Shown: one piece after another, positions 55,678 to 64,000 of the stretch
Layout: each line of letters opens with the position of its first letter
Numbering within the stretch: the first letter of the stretch is position 1
Assembly: GCF_900113925.1 (NCBI RefSeq)
Contig: NZ_FORD01000014.1
Span: 1-64,000, forward strand
Source: Nitrosomonas sp. Nm34
Lineage (GTDB): Bacteria; Pseudomonadota; Gammaproteobacteria; Burkholderiales; Nitrosomonadaceae
Reading direction: 5' to 3'
DNA length: 64,000 bases
The notes under the pieces: generated by a model
What the model was told of the DNA's origin: nothing
Database searches by the model: none
The model's input: only the letters and a program-made list of their open reading frames with translations
Made by a program: the position numbers and the translations under genes

Positions 55678-56230
55678 AATTAAATTCCTTCTGTTGATGT
55701 TAGCGATGCTGTCTCCGGTCATTGCATCGTATTTCTTTCACGTACTAGAAATACGTCCAGAAGGTACGGTCAATTACGGTGAATTGCTGGAAATAAAACC
55801 ACTAAAAGGTCAGGCACTTAATATCGAGAATAACACTATTTTTCGTCCACGAAATATGCACGGAAAATGGTCATTGGTTACTATCGATTCTGGACAATGT
55901 AGTGAGTATTGTCAAAAAAAGCTTTATCAAATGAGGCAAGTTCGTCTCGTTCAGAATACAGAAAAAGATCGGGTGGAAAGAATCTGGTTAATTGATGATC
56001 ATAATGTCCCTGATCAAGATATTAAGAATGAATACGAGGGTACGGTACTTCTAAGTGCAAAAGATAGTGATTTGTTGAATGAATTTCCTGCTGTACTGTC
56101 GCAGCACGACCATATTTATGTGGTGGATCCAATGGGAAATTTAATGATGAGATTTCCAAAGGATGCTGATCCTACGAAAATTTCGAAAGATATAAAACAT
56201 CTATTGAAGCTTTCTCATCTCGAACATTGA
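55649..56230 (+). CDS. SCO-like / thioredoxin-fold oxidase assembly protein
   Basis: 193 aa from ATG 55649, inside the SURF1 end. One N-terminal membrane helix (IKFLLLMLAMLSPVIASYFF), then a thioredoxin-like domain in which GKWSLVTIDSGQCSEYCQKK holds a C-x3-C pair as in copper chaperones Sco1. HDHIYVVDPMGNLMMRFPKD is the typical last strand pair. The classical downstream His of Sco is not obvious. Its place between SURF1 and heme O synthase makes a role in CuA or thiol handling likely. Confidence 0.75.
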   Translation: MSNEIARKNRIKFLLLMLAMLSPVIASYFFHVLEIRPEGTVNYGELLEIKPLKGQALNIENNTIFRPRNMHGKWSLVTIDSGQCSEYCQKKLYQMRQVRLVQNTEKDRVERIWLIDDHNVPDQDIKNEYEGTVLLSAKDSDLLNEFPAVLSQHDHIYVVDPMGNLMMRFPKDADPTKISKDIKHLLKLSHLEH

Positions 56231-56330
56231 GTTGTTATCCATGTGTTTTAGTGTGTGGCAATGCCATAAGTGTATGTAATAAGTAAATTAAAGAATAGAC
56301 AAATATGATATTGTTTAGGAGGTGTATGTA

Positions 56331-57224
56331 ATGAGTGCTAGTTTAGTGTGGCGACAAACAACATCAAGAATAAATCAATTTTACCGGCTTACAAAACCTC
56401 GGGTAGTCTCATTAATAGTTTTTACTGCAGTAATAGGTATGTTTTTAGCTGTTCCTGGCGCGGTACCAATCGATATTCTATTTTTTGGTACGCTCGGTAT
56501 AGCTTTAGTCGCTGGGGCTGCTGCTGCATTAAATTGCCTGGTAGAACAAAAATTTGATGCTGTGATGGCGCGGACTCGTGGACGTCCTCTTCCACAGGGC
56601 AAAGTCAGTGTTCCAGAAACATTATTTTTCTTGGGATTGATAGGTGGTTCAGGATTATTCATACTTCATCAATGGGTAAATCCTTTAACTATGTGGCTTA
56701 CTCTAGGAACATTTGTCGGCTACGCAATTATTTACACCGTAATACTTAAACCACTCACTCCTCAAAATATTGTGATAGGTGGAGCATCTGGCGCAATGCC
56801 ACCTGTCCTGGGTTGGGCCGCGGTAACTGGTCAAATTTCTCCTGATGCGCTATTGTTGTTTTTAATCATTTTTGCTTGGACACCGCCCCATTTTTGGGCG
56901 TTAGCGTTATACAGAAAGCATGAATATGCTCAGATCGGCATGCCTATGCTTCCTGTGACGCATGGTGATAACTTTACTCGCCTCCATGTTTTGCTATATA
57001 CGCTCATACTTTGTGTGGTCACGATACTTCCCTATATTTCTCAAATGAGCGGGTTGATTTATTTGGTAGGGGCATTAGTATTGGATGCAATTTTTCTGTA
57101 CTACGCCATCCAGATTTATCGCAGATATAGTGATCAGCTTGCACGTACTACATTCAAATATTCGATTATTTATCTAGCTCTGTTATTTGTCGTTTTACTT
57201 GTGGATCATTATTATCATTTCTAA
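56331..57224 (+). CDS. ctaB: Protoheme IX farnesyltransferase (heme O synthase)
   Basis: I start at ATG 56331 because AGGAGGTG ends six bases before it. 297 aa, about eight or nine membrane helices. [20 protein letters not shown] holds the first Asp-rich prenyl-diphosphate motif (N-x2-x-x-x-D-x3-x-R-T), and [20 protein letters not shown] is the second family block. It adds farnesyl (from the ispA product) to heme b. No heme A synthase gene (ctaA/COX15) is present in the operon. Confidence 0.95.
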   Translation: MSASLVWRQTTSRINQFYRLTKPRVVSLIVFTAVIGMFLAVPGAVPIDILFFGTLGIALVAGAAAALNCLVEQKFDAVMARTRGRPLPQGKVSVPETLFFLGLIGGSGLFILHQWVNPLTMWLTLGTFVGYAIIYTVILKPLTPQNIVIGGASGAMPPVLGWAAVTGQISPDALLLFLIIFAWTPPHFWALALYRKHEYAQIGMPMLPVTHGDNFTRLHVLLYTLILCVVTILPYISQMSGLIYLVGALVLDAIFLYYAIQIYRRYSDQLARTTFKYSIIYLALLFVVLLVDHYYHF

Positions 57225-57256
57225 ATTAGAATTGATATATCGTTTTTAACGAAAAG

Positions 57257-57290
57257 TAAAACCCCTGTTCTCAGGACGGGGGTTTTTTGT
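57257..57290. terminator. Terminator between ctaB and the GlcD-type gene
   Basis: TAAAACCCCTG pairs with the later CGGGGGTTTT around TTCTCAGGA, with a T run following on the plus strand and an A run before it, so it can end transcription from both converging genes. Confidence 0.85.
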
Positions 57291-57301
57291 TTTTATTATA
57301 T

Positions 57302-58669
57302 TCAAGGAAATAATTTACCAGGATTAAGAATATCGTTGGGATCAAATAGCTGTTTGATCCTTTTCATTAAAGTCAAGGTTGTAGGATCAATTTCCTTGTG
57401 GACATAAGCACGTTTCTCTCTGCCAATACCATGTTCACCAGACAGTGTTCCATTCAGACTGATGACTAAATCAAAAATTTCATTCAAACATTTTTCGGCT
57501 CGGTGGTTTTCTTCTGTATCGTCAGGATTAATGAGTAAGTTAACGTGAATATTGCCATTACCAGCGTGACCAAAATTTACATTAGCAATGCGATACTGGG
57601 TCGCAAGTTGGGTTAATTCATCTAAAAACTGAGGTAGTGTATTAACAGGTACAACTACATCTTCATTAATTTTCTTTGGTGCAATATCACGCAATAGGGG
57701 TGATAAAGCTTTTCTAGCTTTCCACAAATTTTCAGAATTAATAACTTGTTCAGCTTGCAACAGGCCAGAATTGTGGCAAGCATATAAGATGTTGTGAATG
57801 GTTTCAGAAATTTCAGTTTGCGATCCATCGACTTCGATCATGAGCATTGCTTGGCAATTGGATGGCAGTAAATCAGGAAAACGTGCCCGGATAAGGTTTA
57901 ACGAGCCTGCATCCAGAAATTCAAGCGCACTGGGCCCTCTGGGTATCCCCATAATCGCCACTATGGCAGCTGCACAACTGATAGCATCACAATAATAGGC
58001 AACCAGACCTCCTTGTTTCTCGGGTAAAGGAGTGAGCTTAAGAGTCGCTTCTGTAATAACAGCTAAGGTTCCTTCAGAGCCGATGAGTAGTCTCGTTAGA
58101 TCATACCCAACGACTCCCTTGGTTGTATAACAGCCTGTCTTAATCACTTCACCGGCACCTGTTACTCCTTTTAGTCCCAAAACGTGATCACGAGTTGTAC
58201 CATATTTCACAGCATGAGGGCCACCCGCACTAGTCGCAAGGTTTCCACCGATGGTTGAAAAAGCTGCACTAGAAGGATCAGGAGGCCAGAAAAAACCATA
58301 TGGTTTAACTGCAGTTTGTATTTCTTGATTCAATACGCCAGGTTCTGCGACAACAACTCGATTTGCTGGATCAACATGGATAATTCGTACCATTCGTTCT
58401 AAGGATAGCGCAATCCCACCTTTCTCTGGGAGGCTACCTCCTGCTGTGCCTGTCCCTCGCCCACGAGGTGTCAGAGGAATTTTATTTGCATTACAAAGCA
58501 ATACGATAGCCACTACCTCTTCAGTGGTAAGCGGAAAAACCACGGCTTCTGGTGGGAAAATTTTTCTACTATTATCGTAGGCGTATGTATAACATTCTAC
58601 GGGATCGGTATAAATTCGATCGGCAGGAAGTAGCTCAGACAGCTGATTGATAAATTCTAATGGCAACAT
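57302..58669 (-). CDS. FAD-linked oxidase, GlcD type (glycolate / D-lactate dehydrogenase subunit-like)
   Basis: 455 aa from ATG 58669. The PCMH-type FAD domain has LTPRGRGTGTAGGSLPEKGG, FSTIGGNLATSAGGPHAVKY and VGYDLTRLLIGSEGTLAVIT; the C-terminal cap has NFGHAGNGNIHVNLLI and SLNGTLSGEHGIGREKRAYV. These are the family marks of GlcD and of D-lactate dehydrogenases. No glcE or glcF (FeS) gene adjoins, so the true substrate is open. It converges with ctaB. Confidence 0.85.
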   Translation of the reverse strand: MLPLEFINQLSELLPADRIYTDPVECYTYAYDNSRKIFPPEAVVFPLTTEEVVAIVLLCNANKIPLTPRGRGTGTAGGSLPEKGGIALSLERMVRIIHVDPANRVVVAEPGVLNQEIQTAVKPYGFFWPPDPSSAAFSTIGGNLATSAGGPHAVKYGTTRDHVLGLKGVTGAGEVIKTGCYTTKGVVGYDLTRLLIGSEGTLAVITEATLKLTPLPEKQGGLVAYYCDAISCAAAIVAIMGIPRGPSALEFLDAGSLNLIRARFPDLLPSNCQAMLMIEVDGSQTEISETIHNILYACHNSGLLQAEQVINSENLWKARKALSPLLRDIAPKKINEDVVVPVNTLPQFLDELTQLATQYRIANVNFGHAGNGNIHVNLLINPDDTEENHRAEKCLNEIFDLVISLNGTLSGEHGIGREKRAYVHKEIDPTTLTLMKRIKQLFDPNDILNPGKLFP

Positions 58670-58697
58670 CTACATCAATAGTTGATGATTAGCAGTT

Positions 58698-59282
58698 TTA
58701 ATTTAAATATTCGAATACCTTAACGACCTTCCTTGCCCCTGCAGTAGTACTGGCAATTTGTGCGGCATTTTCTGCTTCTTCGCGCGTAACAAGCCCAAGC
58801 AAATAAACAACGCTATTTTCAGTGACTACTTTCACGTAATTAATTCGAAATTTTCTTTCATTTAGAAAACGTCCGATAACCTTAGAGGTGATCAAAGTAT
58901 CGTTAGTGCGCGCAGATAAGGCACTTTTTTCGGCTATGGAAATTTCATTATAAACGTTCCGAACATTATCCACTCCCTTAGCGATTTTTTCTGCTTCACT
59001 TTTTATGGATTCATTGGGTGCTTCTCCGGTCAAGAGTACATTGCGATTAAAGCTGGTGACATTAATACGAACATCGTAACCGAGCTGCTCAACGATTCTT
59101 CTGTTCGTTTTAAGCTCGATTGTTTGATCATCTATAAATGTACCACTACTTCTACGGTCTTCACTCATAAGAGCGCCTGTTCCTGCGCCTGCACCCACGC
59201 CAGTAACGACAAGGGGTACACAGCCGTTCAAGATCGATAAGAGTAACATCAGTAGGAAAGGATAATATTTTATATTATTCAT
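58698..59282 (-). CDS. BON-domain lipoprotein (DolP/YraP type)
   Basis: I start at ATG 59282 (MNNIKYYPFLLMLLLSILNG), which has a lipobox (ILNGC); the frame extends 30 codons upstream without sense. 194 aa. Two BON domains are seen: DYDVRINVTSFNRNVLLTGE-like block (~70-90) and KFRINYVKVVTENSVVYLLG (~135-155), with EAENAAQIASTTAGARKVVK at the end. DolP-type proteins bind anionic phospholipid at the outer membrane and support envelope integrity. Confidence 0.88.
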   Translation of the reverse strand: MNNIKYYPFLLMLLLSILNGCVPLVVTGVGAGAGTGALMSEDRRSSGTFIDDQTIELKTNRRIVEQLGYDVRINVTSFNRNVLLTGEAPNESIKSEAEKIAKGVDNVRNVYNEISIAEKSALSARTNDTLITSKVIGRFLNERKFRINYVKVVTENSVVYLLGLVTREEAENAAQIASTTAGARKVVKVFEYLN

Positions 59283-59623
59283 TAGCTTCGCTTTAAGTAT
59301 GAGTAAAATTATGCCTGGTATTGCAGTAAAATAACATTCAATCAGAAATTTTACTGACCCATAAAATAACATAAATCTAAACCCGATAATTGATTACTAC
59401 CTACCAACAATACGCTTCCTTAAATATGCTTCCTTATTTTATATAAAGCATACTCATAAAAAATAGATTTGACGCTAAAAGTGGTTAAATATCTATAAAC
59501 AATTTATAAAGCAGCACTACAGTTCTCGATAAAAGCTTAAATATGATCCGGTTTGAATTGATGTAATTAATACTGATTGATATCTTCTCTCTACTAAAAG
59601 CATCTTACTAAAAATATTTATAG

Positions 59624-60520
<897 letters not shown>

Positions 60521-60568
60521 ATTACCTTAATCTCTTCGGGCACAATTCCCCGCTTCCGTGAGAGCATT

Positions 60569-60672
60569 ATTTCATTTCTAAATCAAATCTGGCCTTGTCG
60601 GCTTCACCTTGCCGTATTATTGATATTATCTGCGGCTCGCCTTCGCGTCATTTTTGATGTGGGAAAGGAATT
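60569..60672 (+). repeat. MITE-A copy 9, after argB
   Basis: TATTTCATTTCTAAATCAAA..GGCTTCACCTTGCCGTATTA..GCGGCTCGCCTTCGCGTCA..TTGATGTGGGAAAGGAATTA. Left and right ends have decayed differently, so this copy is old. Confidence 0.8.
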
Positions 60673-60762
60673 AGAAATAGCCCAGTAGGTGTCCTGTAGG
60701 AAAAAATGACGTAATATTCTTTTACTTGCAGCGGAGGTAGCCGTTTTTAGTTTGTCACAATT

Positions 60763-61401
60763 TTATTTGTGGTGACTCCGCTGATAACGACCAATCAATT
60801 CTGTCTGCACAATAATATGACCGTGCATGGCTTTTTCCAGCTCCGATTTAGTAGGATGCTTCAAATCAGGCAGCACAGTATCGAGGGCATAAAGTTTATG
60901 AAAATAGCGATGAATACCTATGGGCGGACAGGGCCCGCCATAACCTGTACGTTTCCAATCGTTAATTCCCTGTAAGGTTCCTGCTGGCAGTTCATTCACC
61001 GCGACATTTTCGGGTAAACCGTTAGCCTGCGGAGGAATGTTGTAAAGCACCCAATGCACCCAAGTCATTTTAGGCGCAGCAGGATCAGGCGCATCTGGAT
61101 CATCAACGATCAGCACGAGACTTTTGGTGTGATCAGGTACGCCTGACCATGAAAGGGCAGCAGAAATATCTTGACCATCACAGGTGTATTTGCTCGGAAT
61201 CATGTCATTAGGCAAAAAGGAAGGAGATATCAGTGAGAGTGTCATAATATTTTCATTGTTAATTTGAGACGTGCTCGTTCCTGCACGACTAGTTTGAAAA
61301 AGGATGAAAAAAAGCATGATTGTGAAGAAAGTTATTACTACCAGACGGAAAAAATAAATACAACCGATGCTTGCTGGATTATTTTCACGAAAATATTTCA
61401 T
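60763..61401 (-). CDS. YbhB/YbcL family (Raf kinase inhibitor-like) protein with membrane anchor
   Basis: 212 aa from ATG 61401. Residues ~15-40 form a membrane or signal segment (YFFRLVVITFFTIMLFFILF). From ~52 the PEBP fold follows: MTLSLISPSFLPNDMIPSKY, SLVLIVDDPDAPDPAAPKMT (ligand-binding DPDAP), VHWVLYNIPPQANGLPENVA, GYGGPCPPIGIHRYFHKLYA and ALDTVLPDL. Such bacterial proteins bind phosphorylated ligands; role unknown. The anchor makes this one membrane-bound or exported. Confidence 0.9.
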   Translation of the reverse strand: MKYFRENNPASIGCIYFFRLVVITFFTIMLFFILFQTSRAGTSTSQINNENIMTLSLISPSFLPNDMIPSKYTCDGQDISAALSWSGVPDHTKSLVLIVDDPDAPDPAAPKMTWVHWVLYNIPPQANGLPENVAVNELPAGTLQGINDWKRTGYGGPCPPIGIHRYFHKLYALDTVLPDLKHPTKSELEKAMHGHIIVQTELIGRYQRSHHK

Positions 61402-61770
61402 GTTCTTGCCTCCTTCTGCAAATTATCAATTAACGACTATCAATAACTGGCTCAATGAGAAAACTGACATCGTACTTTTATAACGCATATATGAGTAAAG
61501 AAAAAGAGTTTGTTGATTTAAAGGAGTCACATTCAAATGCTGATCGGGTACCGGGTGTTAATAATTTTTTCAGTCTGCGTCTGCCTGATTGAGTGCAAAA
61601 ACAAGTAAAAGTTATGCGATAAAGCTAGAAATAAAACTCGATGACTTGGACCCTAATGAAATCTACAAATAATTTATTGCTGCTGTTTTTTATGATATTC
61701 CTATTCTAGGATACGCTATGATCAAACTGAACAGCTCCAGAATAGAATGGAATAGTGAATCTGGCTATTT
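61402..61770. other. Gap upstream of the YbhB-type gene
   Basis: About 370 AT-rich bases, including the YbhB-type promoter side. No hairpin or frame worth listing. Confidence 0.4.
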
Positions 61771-61935
61771 TTATTTGTGATGGCTGACGATCAGTGCGGC
61801 AATCTCTATACCCAAACCAAGGCTCAGAAGGATCACTCCAACCCATGCATTTTCCGGTGCCAAGAAAATCAGTACACCCCCTAAAATAAATAGCGAAATT
61901 GATAAAATGCGTTTGGTACGAGGGATTCTGATCAT
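61771..61935 (-). CDS. Small two-helix membrane protein, 54 aa
   Basis: ATG 61935 is preceded by GAGGAG at nine bases. The product MIRIPRTKRILSISLFILGG continues VLIFLAPENAWVGVILLSLG and LGIEIAALIVSHHK: basic N-terminus and two membrane helices with a short hinge. The signal and amphipathic layout make it a convincing small gene; the family is not recognised. It is divergent from hsp20. Confidence 0.65.
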   Translation of the reverse strand: MIRIPRTKRILSISLFILGGVLIFLAPENAWVGVILLSLGLGIEIAALIVSHHK

Positions 61936-62044
61936 ATTAATTCTCCTCATCAGGCTGAAAGATTTTGACTATGTTTATAGCTTATTCGAGTGCTTGAAAA
62001 AAGCTCTATCTAGATCAATATAGAGTCGATTCTATACTAATTAG

Positions 62045-62071
62045 TGCCCGCGCCGCTCGCGGCGGGGCGGG
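62045..62071. other. GC-only hairpin in AT-rich gap
   Basis: A 27-base stretch made up only of C and G apart from one T holds CGCCGC and GCGGCG two bases apart, with outer CCCG and CGGG able to extend the stem with a bulge. It lies between the small membrane gene and hsp20, has no T run, and stands out from its surroundings. Confidence 0.5.
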
Positions 62072-62114
62072 AAATGAGATTTGGTATTCATCGAAATATT
62101 TCTTTTTATCTGGG

Positions 62115-62142
62115 TTGAAAATATAGTGACTATTCTTATATT
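62115..62142 (+). promoter_or_regulatory. Candidate promoter upstream of hsp20
   Basis: TTGAAA at 62115-62120, 16-base spacer, TATATT at 62137-62142, leaving a ~210-base leader before hsp20. The heat-shock sigma32 -10 (CCCCAT type) was not seen. Low certainty. Confidence 0.3.
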
Positions 62143-62354
62143 AGGATCAGTACACATTATTTCCTTAAGTGATAATTAGTGAGCATATCAAGGCATTTTC
62201 TGGAATTTGTAGACATGAGCAAAAAATTGTGTAAATGGAAAATATCAGAGTGCAACTAAAAATTTTTCGCAAGAGGAGATAGGTAGGTACGCTACATGAA
62301 GATACTTTGTAGCAACCCGATTTAAGTGACTTTTTGTGATATGGAGATTATCAA

Positions 62355-62792
62355 ATGGCTATTATGCGTTATGAACCGTGGGGGTTATTGACTCAACTTC
62401 AGAAAGAACTGGAGCAGATGCGAGGTGATGTATCAAGAGAAAGTTCCTCTGCTACGGCGGAGTGGGTTCCCTCAGTGGATATCAAGGAAGAAACTGATAA
62501 GTTTGTGCTGCTCGCTGATCTGCCCGGGGTTAAGCCCGAAGAGATAGATGTCAGTATGGAGAATGGAGTATTGACGATTAAAGGTGAGAAAAGAACCGAA
62601 GCCAAGACTGAAAAAGAAGGTTACAAGCGTGTTGAGAGAACGTATGGCTCTTTTTATCGACGCTTTAGTCTGCCAGATACAGCAAACTCGGATGCTATTT
62701 CTGCTGTTTCTAAACATGGTGTGCTGGAGATTGTTATTCCCAAACGGGAATCAGTGCAACCCAAGAAAATTAATGTAGCATCAAATGAGTAA
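62355..62792 (+). CDS. Hsp20 / alpha-crystallin small heat-shock protein
   Basis: 145 aa from ATG 62355, with ATGGAG as ribosome-binding site. The alpha-crystallin domain runs from WVPSVDIKEETDKFVLLADL (~37) through GVKPEEIDVSMENGVLTIKG and RVERTYGSFYRRFSLPDTA to the A-x-x-x-G-V-L signature (AVSKHGVLEIVIPK). It holds unfolding proteins for refolding chaperones. It has its own terminator, so it is a single-gene unit with a long leader. Confidence 0.95.
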   Translation: MAIMRYEPWGLLTQLQKELEQMRGDVSRESSSATAEWVPSVDIKEETDKFVLLADLPGVKPEEIDVSMENGVLTIKGEKRTEAKTEKEGYKRVERTYGSFYRRFSLPDTANSDAISAVSKHGVLEIVIPKRESVQPKKINVASNE

Positions 62793-62796
62793 TAGG

Positions 62797-62823
62797 ATGG
62801 AGCCTTCGGGCTCCATTCTTTTT
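62797..62823 (+). terminator. Terminator after hsp20
   Basis: ATGGAGCC-TTCG-GGCTCCAT forms an eight-pair stem with a TTCG tetraloop, followed by TCTTTTT. It starts four bases after the stop codon. Confidence 0.95.
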
Positions 62824-62923
62824 AGAATATTTTGAATAAAAGTCCCTCTATATAAAAAATTATTTTGCTGTGTCCTGTAATTCATGAAAGAATTACAGGT
62901 TTGCTAATTTTCTAGTTTTTCTC

Positions 62924-64000
62924 ATGCCTCTCGTAATACTTGAGAATGCCAGTCTGGCATTCGGTCACCATGCATTATTGAATCATGTTAATTTGCAACT
63001 TGATTCAGGGGAGCGTATCGGTTTAATTGGCCGTAATGGTAGTGGTAAATCAAGTCTCCTGCGTATAATAGCAGGTGAGATTAAGTTGGATGATGGCAAG
63101 CTCTGGTATGCACCAGAATTGAAATTGGTCTATGTGCCACAGGAGCCGCAATTTGAAGGTGGCAGTACCGTATTTCAGGAAGTCTCTAAAGGGCTTGGAA
63201 ATCTAAGCCAAGTATTGCTCGAATATCATGAGATTTCTCATACTTTGAGTGAAAACGGAAAAAATACCCAAGCATTGCTCGAGCGCTTGCAGGATTTACA
63301 AAGCATACTCGAGGTGCAGGATGGTTGGCGTATTCAAACGAGAATAGATACTGTGATTAGTCAGCTCGGGTTGCTGCCAGATGCACAGATAGAAAATCTT
63401 TCAGGTGGTGTAAGAAAACGAGTGGCGCTTGCACGTGCCTTGGTAGTTATGCCAGAGGTACTATTGTTAGATGAACCGACCAATCACCTTGATTTTTCAT
63501 CTATTGAATGGCTAGAAGGTTTACTCAAGGATTTTCCCGGTAGTGTCATTTTCATCACACATGATCGACGTTTTCTAGATAATATTGCTACACGGATTAT
63601 TGAGCTTGATCGCGGGCATCTGGAGAATTTTCCTGGAAGTTTTGCGGTTTACCAACAGAAGAAAGCTGAGCTTCTTCAAGTCGAAGCAGTGCATCATCAG
63701 AAATTTGATAAAGTGCTGGCACAAGAAGAAATCTGGATACGCAAAGGAGTTCAGGCGAGATGTACACGCAATGAAGGTAGGGTAAGGCGATTGGAAGCAT
63801 TACGACTGGAACGTGCAGCCCGACGTGATCGTGTCGGATCGGTTAATTTTAATATCGAGCTAGGGGAGCGTTCTGGGCAGCTGGTCGCAGAGCTGGAGCA
63901 TGTCTCCAAAAGCTACGGTGATAAAATTATTATTAAAGATTTCTCCTGTCGGATCATGCGGGGTGATAGGGTGGGATTGTTGGGGCCGAATGGCGCCGGA
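62924..64000 (+). CDS. uup: ABC-F ATPase, Uup type (cut by window edge)
   Basis: ATG 62924 gives MPLVILENASLAFGHHALLN, the usual Uup start, and 359 codons are open to the window edge (full length ~630). First ATPase domain: GRNGSGKSSLLRIIAG (Walker A), IENLSGGVRKRVALARALVV (signature), VLLLDEPTNHLD (Walker B). A linker with basic helices follows (RNEGRVRRLEALRLERAARR), then the second domain begins (LEHVSKSYGDKIII, ending GLLGPNGAG at the edge). Uup binds ribosomes and branched DNA and lowers tandem-repeat excision. Confidence 0.93.
   Translation, partial: MPLVILENASLAFGHHALLNHVNLQLDSGERIGLIGRNGSGKSSLLRIIAGEIKLDDGKLWYAPELKLVYVPQEPQFEGGSTVFQEVSKGLGNLSQVLLEYHEISHTLSENGKNTQALLERLQDLQSILEVQDGWRIQTRIDTVISQLGLLPDAQIENLSGGVRKRVALARALVVMPEVLLLDEPTNHLDFSSIEWLEGLLKDFPGSVIFITHDRRFLDNIATRIIELDRGHLENFPGSFAVYQQKKAELLQVEAVHHQKFDKVLAQEEIWIRKGVQARCTRNEGRVRRLEALRLERAARRDRVGSVNFNIELGERSGQLVAELEHVSKSYGDKIIIKDFSCRIMRGDRVGLLGPNGAG

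Overview
The window reads as a piece of an AT-rich betaproteobacterial chromosome, most likely a Nitrosomonas-like ammonia oxidiser. That genus call is an inference from the general look of the proteins, the betaproteobacterial coxB-coxA-(small assembly protein)-ctaG-DUF2970-coxC order and the density of IS relics; no ammonia-oxidation gene lies here to prove it. Gene density is normal from about 11.9 kb to the right end and low to the left.

Left accessory region (1-10.8 kb). It opens with the 5' part of an IS982-type transposase. Then follow small secreted or hypothetical proteins, decayed IS3- and IS30-type fragments, a PQQ-type sugar dehydrogenase, and a clearly GC-rich foreign block with a HisN-like phosphatase. 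Next come phage debris (a holin tail and a frameshifted umuD) and an overlapping three-gene operon of unknown function. The region ends in a broken tyrosine integrase beside an intact tRNA-Leu(TAA). tRNA-Gly(GCC) and tRNA-Cys(GCA) follow, with a decayed tRNA-Leu copy exactly where a Gly-Cys-Leu cluster would have its native Leu gene. This looks like an old integrative element at the leucine tRNA.

Core region (11.9-64 kb). Housekeeping blocks are: esterase/transglutaminase-like protein, fdxA, xthA; a minus-strand lipid cluster (DUF2959 lipoprotein, nucleotidyltransferase-like protein, diacylglycerol-kinase-like protein, CDP-alcohol phosphatidyltransferase) downstream of lptF-lptG; xseB-ispA-dxs for isoprenoids; folE2, murJ; a UbiH-type hydroxylase, dsbC, mltA, a Nif3-type protein, a DegS-type protease, a BT1-type transporter, a ComEA-like protein, cysM, serB, pepA-holC, valS; a complete aa3-type cytochrome c oxidase operon with assembly factors and heme O synthase; a GlcD-type flavoprotein, a BON lipoprotein, argB, a YbhB-type protein, hsp20 and the start of an Uup-type ABC-F ATPase.

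Repeats. Nine copies of a ~105 bp element with inverted ends (ATTCCATTTCTAAATCAAAA...) sit between genes, mostly bounded by TA. Their ends match those of an internally deleted IS630-type element at 41.6-42.0 kb, so the short element is best read as an IS630-family MITE. A second, unrelated 124 bp element with 16 bp perfect inverted ends and a 6 bp target duplication lies upstream of coxB. No CRISPR array, rRNA or replication origin was seen.
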